Notes under the pieces: generated by a model | Database searches by the model: none | What the model saw: the letters and a program-made list of their open reading frames with translations, nothing else | Told to the model about the DNA's origin: nothing | Program-made: the position numbers and the translations under genes | Assembly (NCBI RefSeq): GCF_030406665.1 | Contig: NZ_CP129121.1 | Coordinates: 558,001 to 622,000 of the forward strand | DNA from: Halomonas halophila | GTDB lineage: Bacteria; Pseudomonadota; Gammaproteobacteria; Pseudomonadales; Halomonadaceae | Reading direction: 5' to 3' | DNA: 64,000 bases | Shown here: piece by piece, positions 23,701 to 32,204 of the stretch | Layout of the letters: the number at the start of each line of letters is the position of its first letter | Position numbering within the stretch: the stretch's first letter is position 1

Positions 23701-24603
23701 GTTGAGCTTCTGGCCGTTGAACGCCTTGCGCTTGGCGGCGGCCTCGAGCAGTTCTTCCAGCTCGTCGAGCCAGGCCGGCCAGGGCGCCTTGAGCTCGGCC
23801 AGCGCCGCGGCGCGCTGCTCGCGGTAGTTCGCGAGCGCATCAAACGGCGGCGGGGCCACGGGCAGGGCGGCGGCGTGGGTGCGCAGCCGGGCGGCGGTGT
23901 CGTTCAGGGCGTCCGGCGTGGTCCAGTAGCGGGCGACGATGGCCAGCGCCTCGGGGTCGAGGTCGTAGTAGAAGCTGCGCCAGTAGTCCCGGGCGATCTC
24001 CAGGTCCATCTCCGACTGGTCCAGCGCCATTTCCAGGGCGAACAGGCTGCCGCTGTCGAAGGCGTGCTCGCGCAGCATGCGGTGGCACCAGGCGTGGATG
24101 GTGGAAACCGCGGCCTCGTCCATCCACTCGGCGGCCAGCCGCAGCCGGCGGGCGCAGGTCGGCCAGCTCTCGCGCGGATAGCTGTCGCGCAGGATGATTA
24201 AGGGATCATTGGGGTCAGACCCCTCAGCGGACTTTGGGGTCTGACCCCAAGGTTCGCTGAAGAGGTCGCCGGTCAGCGGGGCGTCGTCGGGAGCTGCCCC
24301 TTCATCGGTCTGGAAGGCGTCGGCGGCTTCCACCAGCCGGGCGCGGATGCGGTCGCGCAGCTCCTGGGTGGCGGCGTTGGTGAAGGTGACCACCAGGATC
24401 TCCGGCGGCGTCAGTGGCCGCGGGAAGCTGGCCGCGTCCGCTTCATCGCGGGGGCCGAGTACCAGGCGCAGGTAGAGCAGGGCGATGGTGAAGGTCTTGC
24501 CGGTGCCGGCGCTGGCCTCGATCAGCCGGCTGCCGGTGAGCGGCAGGGCCACGGGATCGAGCCGAGGCGTCTCGGCCGCTTGCCTGTCTTCCGTCATCGT
24601 CAT
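20782..24603 (-). CDS. recB: Exodeoxyribonuclease V subunit beta, RecB
   Basis: The 1273-residue helicase-nuclease of RecBCD. SF1 motifs are Walker A EASAGTGKTFTIALLYLRL (29-47), TFTNAATQELRDRI, LVDEFQDTDPVQY (motif II), GDPKQAIYAFRGAD (motif III), VVTIHKSKGLEYPLVFLP and YVALTRARHATWLG. The C-terminal nuclease has GFIDLVVEHEGRFYVLDWKS at roughly 1155-1180, with the D...D-x-K catalytic set, so it should be active. Residues about 118-132 (GQTPKSAEGSDPND) are encoded by a palindromic repeat inserted in frame. It overlaps recC and recD by 4 bases each. Confidence 0.95.
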   Translation of the reverse strand: MTMTEDRQAAETPRLDPVALPLTGSRLIEASAGTGKTFTIALLYLRLVLGPRDEADAASFPRPLTPPEILVVTFTNAATQELRDRIRARLVEAADAFQTDEGAAPDDAPLTGDLFSEPWGQTPKSAEGSDPNDPLIILRDSYPRESWPTCARRLRLAAEWMDEAAVSTIHAWCHRMLREHAFDSGSLFALEMALDQSEMDLEIARDYWRSFYYDLDPEALAIVARYWTTPDALNDTAARLRTHAAALPVAPPPFDALANYREQRAAALAELKAPWPAWLDELEELLEAAAKRKAFNGQKLNARSRANWLAALRDWAHDAELASPDLTPAAWKRLTPEGIAEIWKEDPVPNLPALEALAELPEKLAELPDPFADLLAHAVHWMAARRETVQRRRAELGPDDLLHRLDAAFAGEAGETLAARIREQFPVALVDEFQDTDPVQYRLFDRVYALEDNRDDSAVMLIGDPKQAIYAFRGADIHTYLQARRDTAGRHVTLGTNFRSATPMVEAVNRVFAHAEQSESGAFLFRRGEDNPVPFAPVDANGRKDSLTRHGATQPALTLWHLATDDTLPKGAYLAELAARCATEMASLLREGQAGQTGFQKEGDFRPLAPSDLAVLVNNASEARAIRGALLARGIRSVYLSDKEGVFETEAAAELEGWLAACAAPDDERSLRAALATPSLGLSLAELDALNGGPQQDELAWEARVMQFRDYHRQWQRRGVLPMLHRLLADFAVPGRLLAVPEGERRLTDLLHLGELLQEASAEIDGEHALLRFLAESRAHPQAQSDTHRLRLESDADLVQVVTIHKSKGLEYPLVFLPFIAAFRPVKQGDLPLRWHDDDGHLRLTLSADEAILARADHERLGEDLRKLYVALTRARHATWLGLAPLEAMERSAVGHLLKGGEALSPDNLRPALEALADENSSDRHKQVAVQDAPEADATPVELASDDAPLGEARAPTRAIREHWWIASYSALRTGATPDEEAESTTEAGPSPEPTTADEATAMEVIHEPFDAAAATVSEGSLHRFPRGPSAGTFLHGLLEWAGEEGFAKVAEDAELRADTLARRANRRGWEGQIAALEQWLPELLTTPLPVPVPGDGEAAPLRLDALNRASDYRIELEFWFAAHKVNTRKMDALVSAHTLGGRPRPALEPDTLNGMLKGFIDLVVEHEGRFYVLDWKSNHLGADDAAYTEAAMAEAVLEKRYDVQYCLYLLALHRLLEARLPDYDIERHLGGALYVFLRGTRAPSRGVHAERPPSELILALDALFRAAEEAVA
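24209..24250. repeat. Paired GGGGTC(A/T)GACCCC repeat inserted in recB
   Basis: Two near-identical palindromes, TTGGGGTCAGACCCC (24209-24223) and TTGGGGTCTGACCCCAA (24234-24250), face each other across 10 bases. Each is itself a dyad and together they form a larger hairpin. This word occurs as a dispersed repeat in proteobacteria; I recall it near Y1-type (REP-associated) transposases. Here it lies inside recB without breaking the frame. Confidence 0.75.
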
Positions 24604-27600
24604 GCCTTGCCTCCCTGGCCCTTGTCGCCTTTCCTGTCGCTTTTCTTGTCGCCGCCCTTGGCCTTCACCGCGTCGTGAAGGGGCGCGTAGAGCGCCGCGG
24701 TCAGCTCGGTGAAGTGCCGGCCGGCGGCCTCATGGCGCACCAGGCCTTCGAGGTCGCGCCACTGGCGGGCCAGGTACGGGTCGCGGCCAAGCTCGCCATG
24801 GTCGCCGTTGAAGCCGGTGCCATGGAAGGCGGTGACGGCGGCCTTCCAGGCCTTGAGATCGGCCTCCTCCGCTTTCGCCTCGTCGCCGAAGACGCGGGCG
24901 AGGGCGCCGGGATCGCCGCCCTTCTCGTGCCAGGCGAAGGCGGTGTCGCGGGCCAGCGGCAAGGGTGCGGTCATGCCGGCGCGCCAGGAGCGGGCGATGG
25001 CCTCCAGGTGCTTGCGTGCGTCCGCCGCCTCCAGCGGGGCCAGGGTGCCGCCGCCGGCGCGGGAGAGCAGCACCGTGGTCATGGGGCCGATGGCGAGCTG
25101 GCCGGCCAGGTGGGCGACCCAGGGGGCCAGCCAGTGCTTCCAGTTATATTTTCCCTTGTTGACCAGGCTGCTGGTCATCAGCACCAGCCGGCAGCGCTCG
25201 CCGGCGGCGTTCTCGCGCAGGCCGTCCAGCCAGTCCTCCACTCGTAGCGGATCAGTCGACAGCGGATCGGTATCGGTGGCGAGCTCCAGCGACACGGCGG
25301 CCGGCGTCTCCCAGGCGTGGGGCCAGGCCTCGAGCTGGTCGGCGTAGTCGCCGAGCAGGCCGTCCAGCGGCTCGACCAGGTGCTCGCGCATCAGCTCGGC
25401 GAAGCCGCCCATGGCGAGGCGCCCCTCGCGCTCCAGGCGCTCCAGGGTGTCGTGCACGGCGGGCATCGGCGGCTCGGCGGCATCGACGGCGCGGCGTCCG
25501 GCCTCGATCAGCGCCTGCTGGAGCTGCCAGTGGTCCAGGCCGTCCAGGGCAAAGGGCTCGTGGTCGGGGCTCTCCAGCGCCTCGCGCTCGAGGTAGACGC
25601 CGAGGCGGGTGGTGAAGAAGGCCTTCACCGGGTCCTTGAGGAAGCCGCTGAGGCGCGGCAGCGTCAGCGCCGTGTCGAGCTCCATGGGCGGCAGCTCGGC
25701 GTCGACGGCGGCCTCCGGCGTCGGCCGGCCGGCGTGCACCGCCCGCCACTCGCGGGCATAGGTAAACAGCCGCTCGTCTTCCGAGAAGTAGGTTCGGCTA
25801 AAGGGTTGTAGCGGGTGCTCGGTGGTCAGGGCGTCGACCAGGGCCTGGCCGGCGTCGTCGTCCTCTTCCGCACCTGCCAGCGTCCAGCCGGCGGCCAGAT
25901 GATCGCGCAGCTGGCCGAGCAGCACCGAGGGCGGGCGCGGCTCGTTGTCGTGGATGCTGCGGCCGACCCAGCTGATCATCAGGCTGTCGCGGGCCGAGAG
26001 CAGCGCCTCGAGGAACAGGTAGCGGTCGTCCTCGCGGCGCGAGCGGTCGCCGGGGCGGTAGTCGTGGCCCATCAGGTCGATGTCCAGCGGGCGCTGTACC
26101 CGCGGGTAGTCGCCGTCGTTCATGCCCAGCAGGCAGACGTGGCGGAACGGGATGGCACGCATCGGCATCAGGGTGGCGACGTTCACCGCGCTGGCCAGGA
26201 AGCGCTGGGAGAGGTTGGCCTCGTCGAGCTGGCCGAGCCAGTGTTCGCGCACCACCGAGAGCGGCAGCGCCTCGGTCAGGCCGGCGTCCTCGGTAGTCTC
26301 CTGCCAGTCCTCGAGCAGCTCTCCCAGCCGGTTGAGGGTGGCGAGGTCGGCCTCGTCCTCGGCGGCGAAGCACTCGCCCAGCAGCCCGCGCAGGCGGCGG
26401 CACCAGGTGGGCACGTCGGCGGGCTCGGAGAGCGCGCGCCACTGGGCCTCGAGGGCGTCGAGTAGGTCCATCAGCGGGCCGGCCAGGGTGGCTTCCAGGC
26501 CGCCGATGTCGCCATAGGGCTCGATGTCATGCCAGGGGCCGTCGGCGGTGTCGCCCACCGCGTAGCCCAGCAGCAGCCGGCGCAGGCCGAAGGCCCAGGT
26601 GTTGGCGGTGAGCCCGCCCGGCAGGTCGAGCCGGGCGCGCTGCTCGGCGTCGAGCCCCCAGCGGATGCCGGCGCCCTCGATCCAGCGCCGCAGCACCGGC
26701 AGGGCGTCGGCGTCCAGCCCGAAGCGGGCGCGCAGGGCGGGCACCTCCAGCAGGTCCAGCAGGTCGCTGACCGTCAGCCGCGCCTCCGGCAGGTGCAGCA
26801 GCGCCTCGAGCGCCACCAGCAGCGGCTGGCGGTGGCGGCTGGTCTGGTCGGAGAGCGTGAAGGGAATGTGGCGCGGGTCGTCCGGCGGCAGCCGGCCGAA
26901 CACCGCCTGCACGGCGGCGGCGTAGGTGTCGATGTCCGGCACCATCACCAGCACGTCCCGCGGGCGCAGCGTGGGGTCGGCGTCGAAGGCGGCCAGCAGC
27001 TGGTCGTGGAGGATCTCGACCTCGCGCAAGGCGCTGTGGGCGACGTGGAAGCGCAGGCTGCGATCAAGACCCGGGTCCACGGCAGGCCAGGTCTCGCGGG
27101 TCTCCTGGGGCGGGCGCAGCTCGAGCACGTCGTCCTGCAATTGTTGCAATAGTCCCGGCGCCTCGTCGTCGGCAGGCGAATCGAACAGGTCGATGCGCAT
27201 CGCCTCGGCGTCGAACAGCATGCGGTAGGTGTCCTGGTCGTCGAACTCGTCGAGCAGGCGCAGGTAGTCGCGGCCCTGCTTGCCCCAGGCGGCCAGCAGC
27301 GGCTGGGCGTGGAGGTGCAACTGGGTGTCGTCGAGCGCCAGCGGCATGCCCGGGCGGTGGCGCTGGCGTCGGCGGGCGGCCCGCAGCAGGTCCTTGTGCT
27401 CGATGATGTCCGCCCAGTAGTGGCGGCAGGGGTTGTGCACGCACAGCAGCACCTGGGTGACCTTGGAGACGGCGGCCAGGGCCTCCAGCGTCTGGCGGGG
27501 CAGCGAGGAGATGCCGAACACCACCACCCGGCGCGGCAGGTCTTTCGGTCGCTTATCGGGGGTGAGCTCGCGGCAGGCCTCGAGGAAGCGGGTATGCACC

Positions 27601-28232
27601 CAGGCGCGGCTGGTGGCCAGGCCTTCGTCTCCGATGTCGTCGCGCAGCCGCCGCCACAGCGCCGGCTGCCAGCATTGGTCTTCGGCCAATGGCCGGGCCT
27701 GGCCGCGGGCGTCGATCAGCTCGTCGCGGCCCTCGGCCCAAGCGGAAAGCCAGTCGGCGCGATAGACCTGGTACTGGTCGAACAGGTCGGCCAGGCGCTC
27801 GGCCAGCTGGTGGCGCTTGCGGCGGTCCTCGTCGTCGGCCAAAAAGCGCGCCAGGGGCGCGAAGGTGGCGTCATCCAGGAGCTCCGGCAGCAGGCGCATC
27901 AGCCGCCAGATCAGGCGCGGCTTGTCGAGCGGCGAGGCTGGCGGCACCGCTTCCGCACCCAGCACCGCGCGGTAGGCCTGCCACAGATAGCGCGCCGGCA
28001 GGGTGACGTCCATCGCCGCGGCGATGCCGGCGCCGGCGGGCGGATCGGCCGCCAGCGCCAGCTTCAGCCACTGGCTGATGCCGTTGCTCTGCACCAGGAT
28101 CACCTCGTCCTCGAGCGGCCCCAGCGGGTGGTGGCGCAGCCACTCCACCGCCAGATCGCGCAGCGCCTCCAGGCGGTTGCCGTGGATCACCATAAAGCCG
28201 GGCGTCAGTTCGGTCTTGGCGGTGGCGAGCAT
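24600..28232 (-). CDS. recC: Exodeoxyribonuclease V subunit gamma, RecC
   Basis: The 1210-residue Chi-recognition and scaffold subunit. It opens with VIHGNRLEALRDLAVEWLRH and ILVQSNGISQWLKLALA, matching the start of RecC proteins. It also has RVVVFGISSLPRQTLEAL, VLVMVPDIDTYAAAVQAVF, HIPFTLSDQ and VCLLGMNDGDYPRVQRPLD, all conserved in RecC. Helicase motifs are degenerate, as expected. It is longer than E. coli RecC (1122). It is the first gene of the recCBD operon; its stop overlaps the recB start (ATGA). The start at 28232 has a weak upstream site, and an internal ATG at residue 14 is an alternative. Confidence 0.94.
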   Translation of the reverse strand: MLATAKTELTPGFMVIHGNRLEALRDLAVEWLRHHPLGPLEDEVILVQSNGISQWLKLALAADPPAGAGIAAAMDVTLPARYLWQAYRAVLGAEAVPPASPLDKPRLIWRLMRLLPELLDDATFAPLARFLADDEDRRKRHQLAERLADLFDQYQVYRADWLSAWAEGRDELIDARGQARPLAEDQCWQPALWRRLRDDIGDEGLATSRAWVHTRFLEACRELTPDKRPKDLPRRVVVFGISSLPRQTLEALAAVSKVTQVLLCVHNPCRHYWADIIEHKDLLRAARRRQRHRPGMPLALDDTQLHLHAQPLLAAWGKQGRDYLRLLDEFDDQDTYRMLFDAEAMRIDLFDSPADDEAPGLLQQLQDDVLELRPPQETRETWPAVDPGLDRSLRFHVAHSALREVEILHDQLLAAFDADPTLRPRDVLVMVPDIDTYAAAVQAVFGRLPPDDPRHIPFTLSDQTSRHRQPLLVALEALLHLPEARLTVSDLLDLLEVPALRARFGLDADALPVLRRWIEGAGIRWGLDAEQRARLDLPGGLTANTWAFGLRRLLLGYAVGDTADGPWHDIEPYGDIGGLEATLAGPLMDLLDALEAQWRALSEPADVPTWCRRLRGLLGECFAAEDEADLATLNRLGELLEDWQETTEDAGLTEALPLSVVREHWLGQLDEANLSQRFLASAVNVATLMPMRAIPFRHVCLLGMNDGDYPRVQRPLDIDLMGHDYRPGDRSRREDDRYLFLEALLSARDSLMISWVGRSIHDNEPRPPSVLLGQLRDHLAAGWTLAGAEEDDDAGQALVDALTTEHPLQPFSRTYFSEDERLFTYAREWRAVHAGRPTPEAAVDAELPPMELDTALTLPRLSGFLKDPVKAFFTTRLGVYLEREALESPDHEPFALDGLDHWQLQQALIEAGRRAVDAAEPPMPAVHDTLERLEREGRLAMGGFAELMREHLVEPLDGLLGDYADQLEAWPHAWETPAAVSLELATDTDPLSTDPLRVEDWLDGLRENAAGERCRLVLMTSSLVNKGKYNWKHWLAPWVAHLAGQLAIGPMTTVLLSRAGGGTLAPLEAADARKHLEAIARSWRAGMTAPLPLARDTAFAWHEKGGDPGALARVFGDEAKAEEADLKAWKAAVTAFHGTGFNGDHGELGRDPYLARQWRDLEGLVRHEAAGRHFTELTAALYAPLHDAVKAKGGDKKSDRKGDKGQGGKA

Positions 28233-28400
28233 GGCGAATCCTTCGCGGCGATGAAACGGGCCTCAATGGTGCCGCAAAACGCCGGGGGCATGAAGCGGGC
28301 CGAGGGCCGGATGAACCTCCGCGGCGGGCACGAGTCGAGAAGGCGTGCCAGCCTTGCCTGGCAAGCCCCGAATACTCACCTGGCCGGGAGGCAACTTTTT

Positions 28401-28724
28401 ATGAGCTCATCGACGCCGCTGACCACGCCGGACGGCCGCTATATCGTGGTTCGCGGCCGCCTGTGGCGATGCACGAATCCCGAGCTGCCCGAGTCGCAGC
28501 GTCAGGAGTGGGTGCAGCAACTGATGCGGGCCCGTCGAGGCGTGGCCCAGGCGAAACGTGCCGACGACCCGCAGGCCGAGCGCGAGGCTCGCGATCGGGT
28601 CGATGAGGCCAAGCGGGCGCTGGGCGAACGCGGGCCGGTGTGGTGGCGGGACGGCGCGCCGGACTACACCCAGTACAAGGTGCAGAACACGCCCTACGCG
28701 GACTGGTATGCCGCGCTACTGTGA
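28401..28724 (+). CDS. Small conserved protein of unknown function
   Basis: A 107-residue soluble protein. The N-terminal PDGRYIVVRGRLWRCTNPEL, a basic/acidic helical centre (QQLMRARRGVAQAKRADDPQ) and the Trp/Tyr-rich end GPVWWRDGAPDYTQYKVQNT with PYADWYAAL look like a strongly constrained family that I have seen only as 'hypothetical protein' in proteobacteria. The ATG at 28401 has GGGAGG 9 bases upstream. It is divergent from recC (168-base gap) and convergent with the GntR gene. No function can be assigned. Confidence 0.75.
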   Translation: MSSSTPLTTPDGRYIVVRGRLWRCTNPELPESQRQEWVQQLMRARRGVAQAKRADDPQAEREARDRVDEAKRALGERGPVWWRDGAPDYTQYKVQNTPYADWYAALL

Positions 28725-28749
28725 CTGTACTGATTCTACAAAGCAGAGC

Positions 28750-29484
28750 TCACAAAGGCCGCCCGTCCAGGGAGTGCTCCATGATGGCGAGAGTCAGCGT
28801 GAAGTGGTGCTGGGCGGCGCGAAAGGCGTCGTCTTCACGACGATCGAGAATCGCCTTTACCAGCTCCTGATGCTCCTTCCTCGCTCGTGGCAGCGATTCC
28901 TCGGGGTAGGGCTCGGAGCCAAAACCTAGTGTCGCGCGGGCGGTCAACTGGCGAGATTGCTCGGCCAGATGGTCGTTGCCAGCCATTTCCATGATGCAGT
29001 CATGGAGCTGTTCGTCGATCTCCCTGGCTATCGAGGCATCGCTGGTCTCGCAGAACTGCTTCAGCAGTTCGCTCAGCCGTCTGGCCTGTGCCGCATCGTG
29101 CCTTTCGGCGGCAGTTTTCGCGACCAGCCCCTCCACCAGGCAGCGATAGTCGAAAAAGTCCTCGAGCTGCGGCAGCTCCTTCTCCAGGGTGCGTTGTGCC
29201 GTGTGAGGTGATACTTCATCGACTCGCTTGCAGGTCACGAAGGTGCCGCCGTCACGGCCGCGGCGAGATTCGATGAGTCCCAGCTCACTGACGATCTTCA
29301 AGGCGCCTCGCACGGTGACGCGGCTGACCTGCTGGCGCTCGGCCAGATCGCGTTCCGATGGCAGGCGATCTCCAGGGGAATAGGCGCCGATAGCGATGGC
29401 CGTCACGATCCTGTCGGCCAGCTCCTGGGTAGCGGAGCGGGCATTACCGGCCTTCGGCAAGCCCGCTCGAGGCGGCATTGACAT
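28750..29484 (-). CDS. GntR family (FadR/FCD subfamily) regulator
   Basis: A 244-residue repressor. The N-terminal wHTH has IAIGAYSPGDRLPSERDLAE and VSRVTVRGALKIVSELGLIE (residues about 28-70). The FCD ligand domain follows, with FFDYRCLVEGLVAKTAAERH and metal-type residues in DEQLHDCIMEMAGND and EHQELVKAIL. The start at 29484 is set by GAGG 6-7 bases upstream; a longer frame to 29616 would run through the operator. It is divergent from the permease-amidase operon and probably controls it, sensing a carboxylate or amide. Confidence 0.88.
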   Translation of the reverse strand: MSMPPRAGLPKAGNARSATQELADRIVTAIAIGAYSPGDRLPSERDLAERQQVSRVTVRGALKIVSELGLIESRRGRDGGTFVTCKRVDEVSPHTAQRTLEKELPQLEDFFDYRCLVEGLVAKTAAERHDAAQARRLSELLKQFCETSDASIAREIDEQLHDCIMEMAGNDHLAEQSRQLTARATLGFGSEPYPEESLPRARKEHQELVKAILDRREDDAFRAAQHHFTLTLAIMEHSLDGRPL

Positions 29485-29497
29485 AGCGTCCTCTTCA

Positions 29498-29520
29498 AAA
29501 GGTATTGATATGATACCTTT
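29498..29520. promoter_or_regulatory. GntR operator candidate
   Basis: AAAGGTAT-TGATATG-ATACCTTT is a perfect 8-bp dyad with a 7-bp centre, 14 bases upstream of the gntR start. FadR-type regulators bind compact GGTAT/ATACC-like dyads, so this is probably the autoregulatory site. It is 245 bases from the permease start, in the shared gap. Confidence 0.7.
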
Positions 29521-29764
29521 GAGTGTGATTTTCTGAAAGCGAGGCGTTCGAGAGCGAGTGCTCCACGTCCTTGCTCGTGTGGTCTCTTGGCTGGCCCCGA
29601 GTATACATGGCGGCAATGCCTCGACCTCGGTCGGCCGGGCCGGATACGAAGGAAACGGTCACCGCCTGCCAGGCGCTATCTGACAACACGGCGCCATACC
29701 GCTCTCGACTGCCTCGGGCGGGAAGACCCGCTGCCCCACGAACTACAACAACAGGAGGTCACCG

Positions 29765-31111
29765 ATGAGTGACAATACCCTGGAGAGCCTGGGCTATACC
29801 CAGGAGCTCTCACGAACGCTGAAACTGAGAGACCTGGTGATCTATGGCCTGATCTTCATCGTGCCGATCGCGCCCTTCGGCATCTTCGGCCATGTGATGA
29901 GTGCCAGCAGTGGCATGATTGTCACCGCCTACGTTATTGGCCTGATCGGCATGCTGTTCACGGCCATTTGCTACTCGCAGATGGCCAAGGAATTCCCGGT
30001 CGCCGGCTCGGTGTACTCCTATGTATCGCGTGGGGCGGGTGGTTTCTCCGGCTTCGTGGCGGGCTGGATCATGCTGCTGGACTACATTCTGATCCCCGCG
30101 CTTCTCTACGTCGTGGGGGCGCTGGCGATACACGATATCTTCCCGTCTCTGTCCCCGATCCTGCTGGTGATCGCCTTCGTCGTTTTCAATACCTATATCA
30201 ATATTCGCGGGATCAGCTTCTCTGCCGCGTTCAATCGCTGGATGCTGGTGGCCGAACTGCTGGTGCTGGCGATCTTTCTGGTGGTGGGCGTCGTGGCGAT
30301 CAGCAATAACGTCAATGGCGCCGTGTTCTCGATGGCACCGGTATACGATGCTGATGATTTTTCCCTGGGCTTGATCATCTCCGCCGTGCCGATCGCGGTG
30401 CTCAGCTTTCTCGGCTTCGATGGCATCTCCACTCTCGCCGAAGAGGCCAAGGGGGGCGGCAAGGCGGTCAGCAAGGCGATCTTCCTGGTGTTGCTGATCA
30501 TCGGTGGCCTGTTCATTGCCCAGACCTGGATCGCCGCACTGATCCAGCCCGACCCGGGAGCGTTCGATAATCTCGATACGGCCTTCTACGAGACGGCTCG
30601 CATCGCCGGCGGTGGCTGGCTGGCAGTACTGACGGCGGCCACGACGGCTATCGCCTGGGGGATCGCCGACTCCCTGGTGGCCCAGATCGCCACCGCTCGC
30701 ATCCTTTACAGCATGGGACGCGACAGACTCCTGCCGGAACCGCTGTCACGCATCCATCCACGCTTCAAGACGCCTTATGTCAGCGCCCTGCTGGTTGGCG
30801 TGGTCTCCATCGTGGTCGGTATCGCCTTCATGCAGCACCTGGCGCTGCTGACATCGATCGTCACCATCGGTGCCCTGACCGCCTTCATCATGCTGAACGT
30901 GACGACGCTCTATTACTTCGTGTTCAAGAAGAAAGCCGCCAATGTCTTTCTGCATGTTCTGTGTCCGCTGCTTGGCCTGGCCGTGGTCGGCTACATCTGG
31001 AGCGGTTTCGAGCCCCACACCATCCTGATCGGCCTCGCCTGGGCCATTATCGGTATCGGCGTATACGCCTTGGCACAGCGCGGTGGACGTGCCGTGAATA
31101 TGGAGATCTGA
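29765..31111 (+). CDS. APC family amino acid/amine permease
   Basis: A 448-residue transporter with about 12 TM helices. It starts with LKLRDLVIYGLIFIVPIAPF, the APC helix 1 signature, and has FLGFDGISTLAEEAKGGGKA at helix 6-7, the APC consensus loop. It resembles PuuP/YhdG-like carriers for amines or amino acids. The GGAGG at 29753-29757 precedes the ATG. The amidase gene starts one base after its stop codon, so uptake is probably of an amide or amine that the amidase then hydrolyses. Regulation by the divergent GntR is likely. Confidence 0.86.
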   Translation: MSDNTLESLGYTQELSRTLKLRDLVIYGLIFIVPIAPFGIFGHVMSASSGMIVTAYVIGLIGMLFTAICYSQMAKEFPVAGSVYSYVSRGAGGFSGFVAGWIMLLDYILIPALLYVVGALAIHDIFPSLSPILLVIAFVVFNTYINIRGISFSAAFNRWMLVAELLVLAIFLVVGVVAISNNVNGAVFSMAPVYDADDFSLGLIISAVPIAVLSFLGFDGISTLAEEAKGGGKAVSKAIFLVLLIIGGLFIAQTWIAALIQPDPGAFDNLDTAFYETARIAGGGWLAVLTAATTAIAWGIADSLVAQIATARILYSMGRDRLLPEPLSRIHPRFKTPYVSALLVGVVSIVVGIAFMQHLALLTSIVTIGALTAFIMLNVTTLYYFVFKKKAANVFLHVLCPLLGLAVVGYIWSGFEPHTILIGLAWAIIGIGVYALAQRGGRAVNMEI

Positions 31112-31112
31112 C

Positions 31113-32051
31113 ATGGCGATCAAGACGATCCATGACCTGCACCACTGCTTCGATCATCATCTGCCACCTGCTGATACGATCAGCTCCGGCGATACCAGGC
31201 GCTTCGATATCCTGGATGCCAGTGGTGGCTTGATTACTCGAGACAGCCAGGCGGAAGAGCTGACTCGCTTGCCGGCGAGTGCCTTGAACCCGGTATGCGG
31301 GCCTCTGTATATGGAAGATGCGGAGCCCGGCGATGTCATTGAAGTGGAACTGGTCGATTTCGAGCCGGGCCAATGGGGCTGGACGGGCCTGATCCCGGGA
31401 TTCGGCCTGCTGGCCGACGACTTCACCTCACCCTGGCTCAAGATATCCGAGTACGACAGCGAGTCCGTGTACTTCGATGAGGATATCGCGATTCCCTTTC
31501 GCCCCTTCGCAGGCACCATCGGGCTCGCGCCGGCCGAACCGGGGCAGCACTCGATCGTGCCGCCACGTCACTGTGGCGGCAACCTGGATATCCGCGATCT
31601 GGTTCGAGGTTCCAGCCTCTATCTGCCGGTTCAGGTGAAGGGAGGCCTTCTGAGCATCGGCGATACGCATGCCTGCCAGGGGGATGGTGAGGTCTGCGGC
31701 ACTGCCGTGGAAACGCGCATGGCGGCCACGGCGACGCTGCGTCTTCACAAGAAGGGAAACATTCCCTCGCCGATGTTCGATGTGCCTGCCGGCGCCTCCG
31801 CCGAGCAGGACATGGGATTCCTGGTGACCACGGGGGTCGGGTCAGACCTGATGCAGGGGGCTCGGGATGCGGTGCGTTTCATGATCGACCGTCTGCACAA
31901 GCAGGCAGGCATGGAAGAGCAGCTGGCCTACGCGCTGTGCAGCGTCGCCGGACGATTGCGCATCAGTGAGATCGTCGATCAGCCGAACTGGGTCGTGTCC
32001 TTCTACATGCCCAGATCGATTTTCCGATCGAAAAGCTTGAGGGCGATATAA
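31113..32051 (+). CDS. Acetamidase/formamidase family amidase
   Basis: A 312-residue FmdA/AmdA-type enzyme hydrolysing short amides to acid plus ammonia. Signatures are DVIEVELVDFEPGQWGWTG, IVPPRHCGGNLDIRDLVRGS near residue 150 (the CGGN-D motif), YLPVQVKGGLLSIGDTHACQ then GDGEVCGTAVE near 175-195 (a metal and catalytic region), and MIDRL near the end. It immediately follows the permease and shares its terminator. The natural substrate is unknown. Confidence 0.87.
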   Translation: MAIKTIHDLHHCFDHHLPPADTISSGDTRRFDILDASGGLITRDSQAEELTRLPASALNPVCGPLYMEDAEPGDVIEVELVDFEPGQWGWTGLIPGFGLLADDFTSPWLKISEYDSESVYFDEDIAIPFRPFAGTIGLAPAEPGQHSIVPPRHCGGNLDIRDLVRGSSLYLPVQVKGGLLSIGDTHACQGDGEVCGTAVETRMAATATLRLHKKGNIPSPMFDVPAGASAEQDMGFLVTTGVGSDLMQGARDAVRFMIDRLHKQAGMEEQLAYALCSVAGRLRISEIVDQPNWVVSFYMPRSIFRSKSLRAI

Positions 32052-32071
32052 TAGTGTCTTCTGCTATTGAG

Positions 32072-32103
32072 CCGGCCGGGCACTTGCCCGGCCGGTTCTT
32101 TTT
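32072..32103 (+). terminator. Rho-independent terminator of permease-amidase operon
   Basis: A 10-bp GC stem (CCGGCCGGGC / GCCCGGCCGG), a 4-base ACTT loop, then TTCTTTTT. It lies 21 bases after the amidase stop. Confidence 0.93.
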
Positions 32104-32204
32104 ATAACGTGCTTGCAACATGGAACGAATAGCACTGATCCGCCGACAGCCCCTGCCTCCTTGCCGTGGGAGCCTTTACGTTCATTCCGGCGTGAACTGT
32201 CGCT

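Noticed and set aside
24209..24250. A disrupting insertion making recB a pseudogene
   Set aside because: The repeat keeps the frame and all helicase and nuclease motifs downstream are intact.
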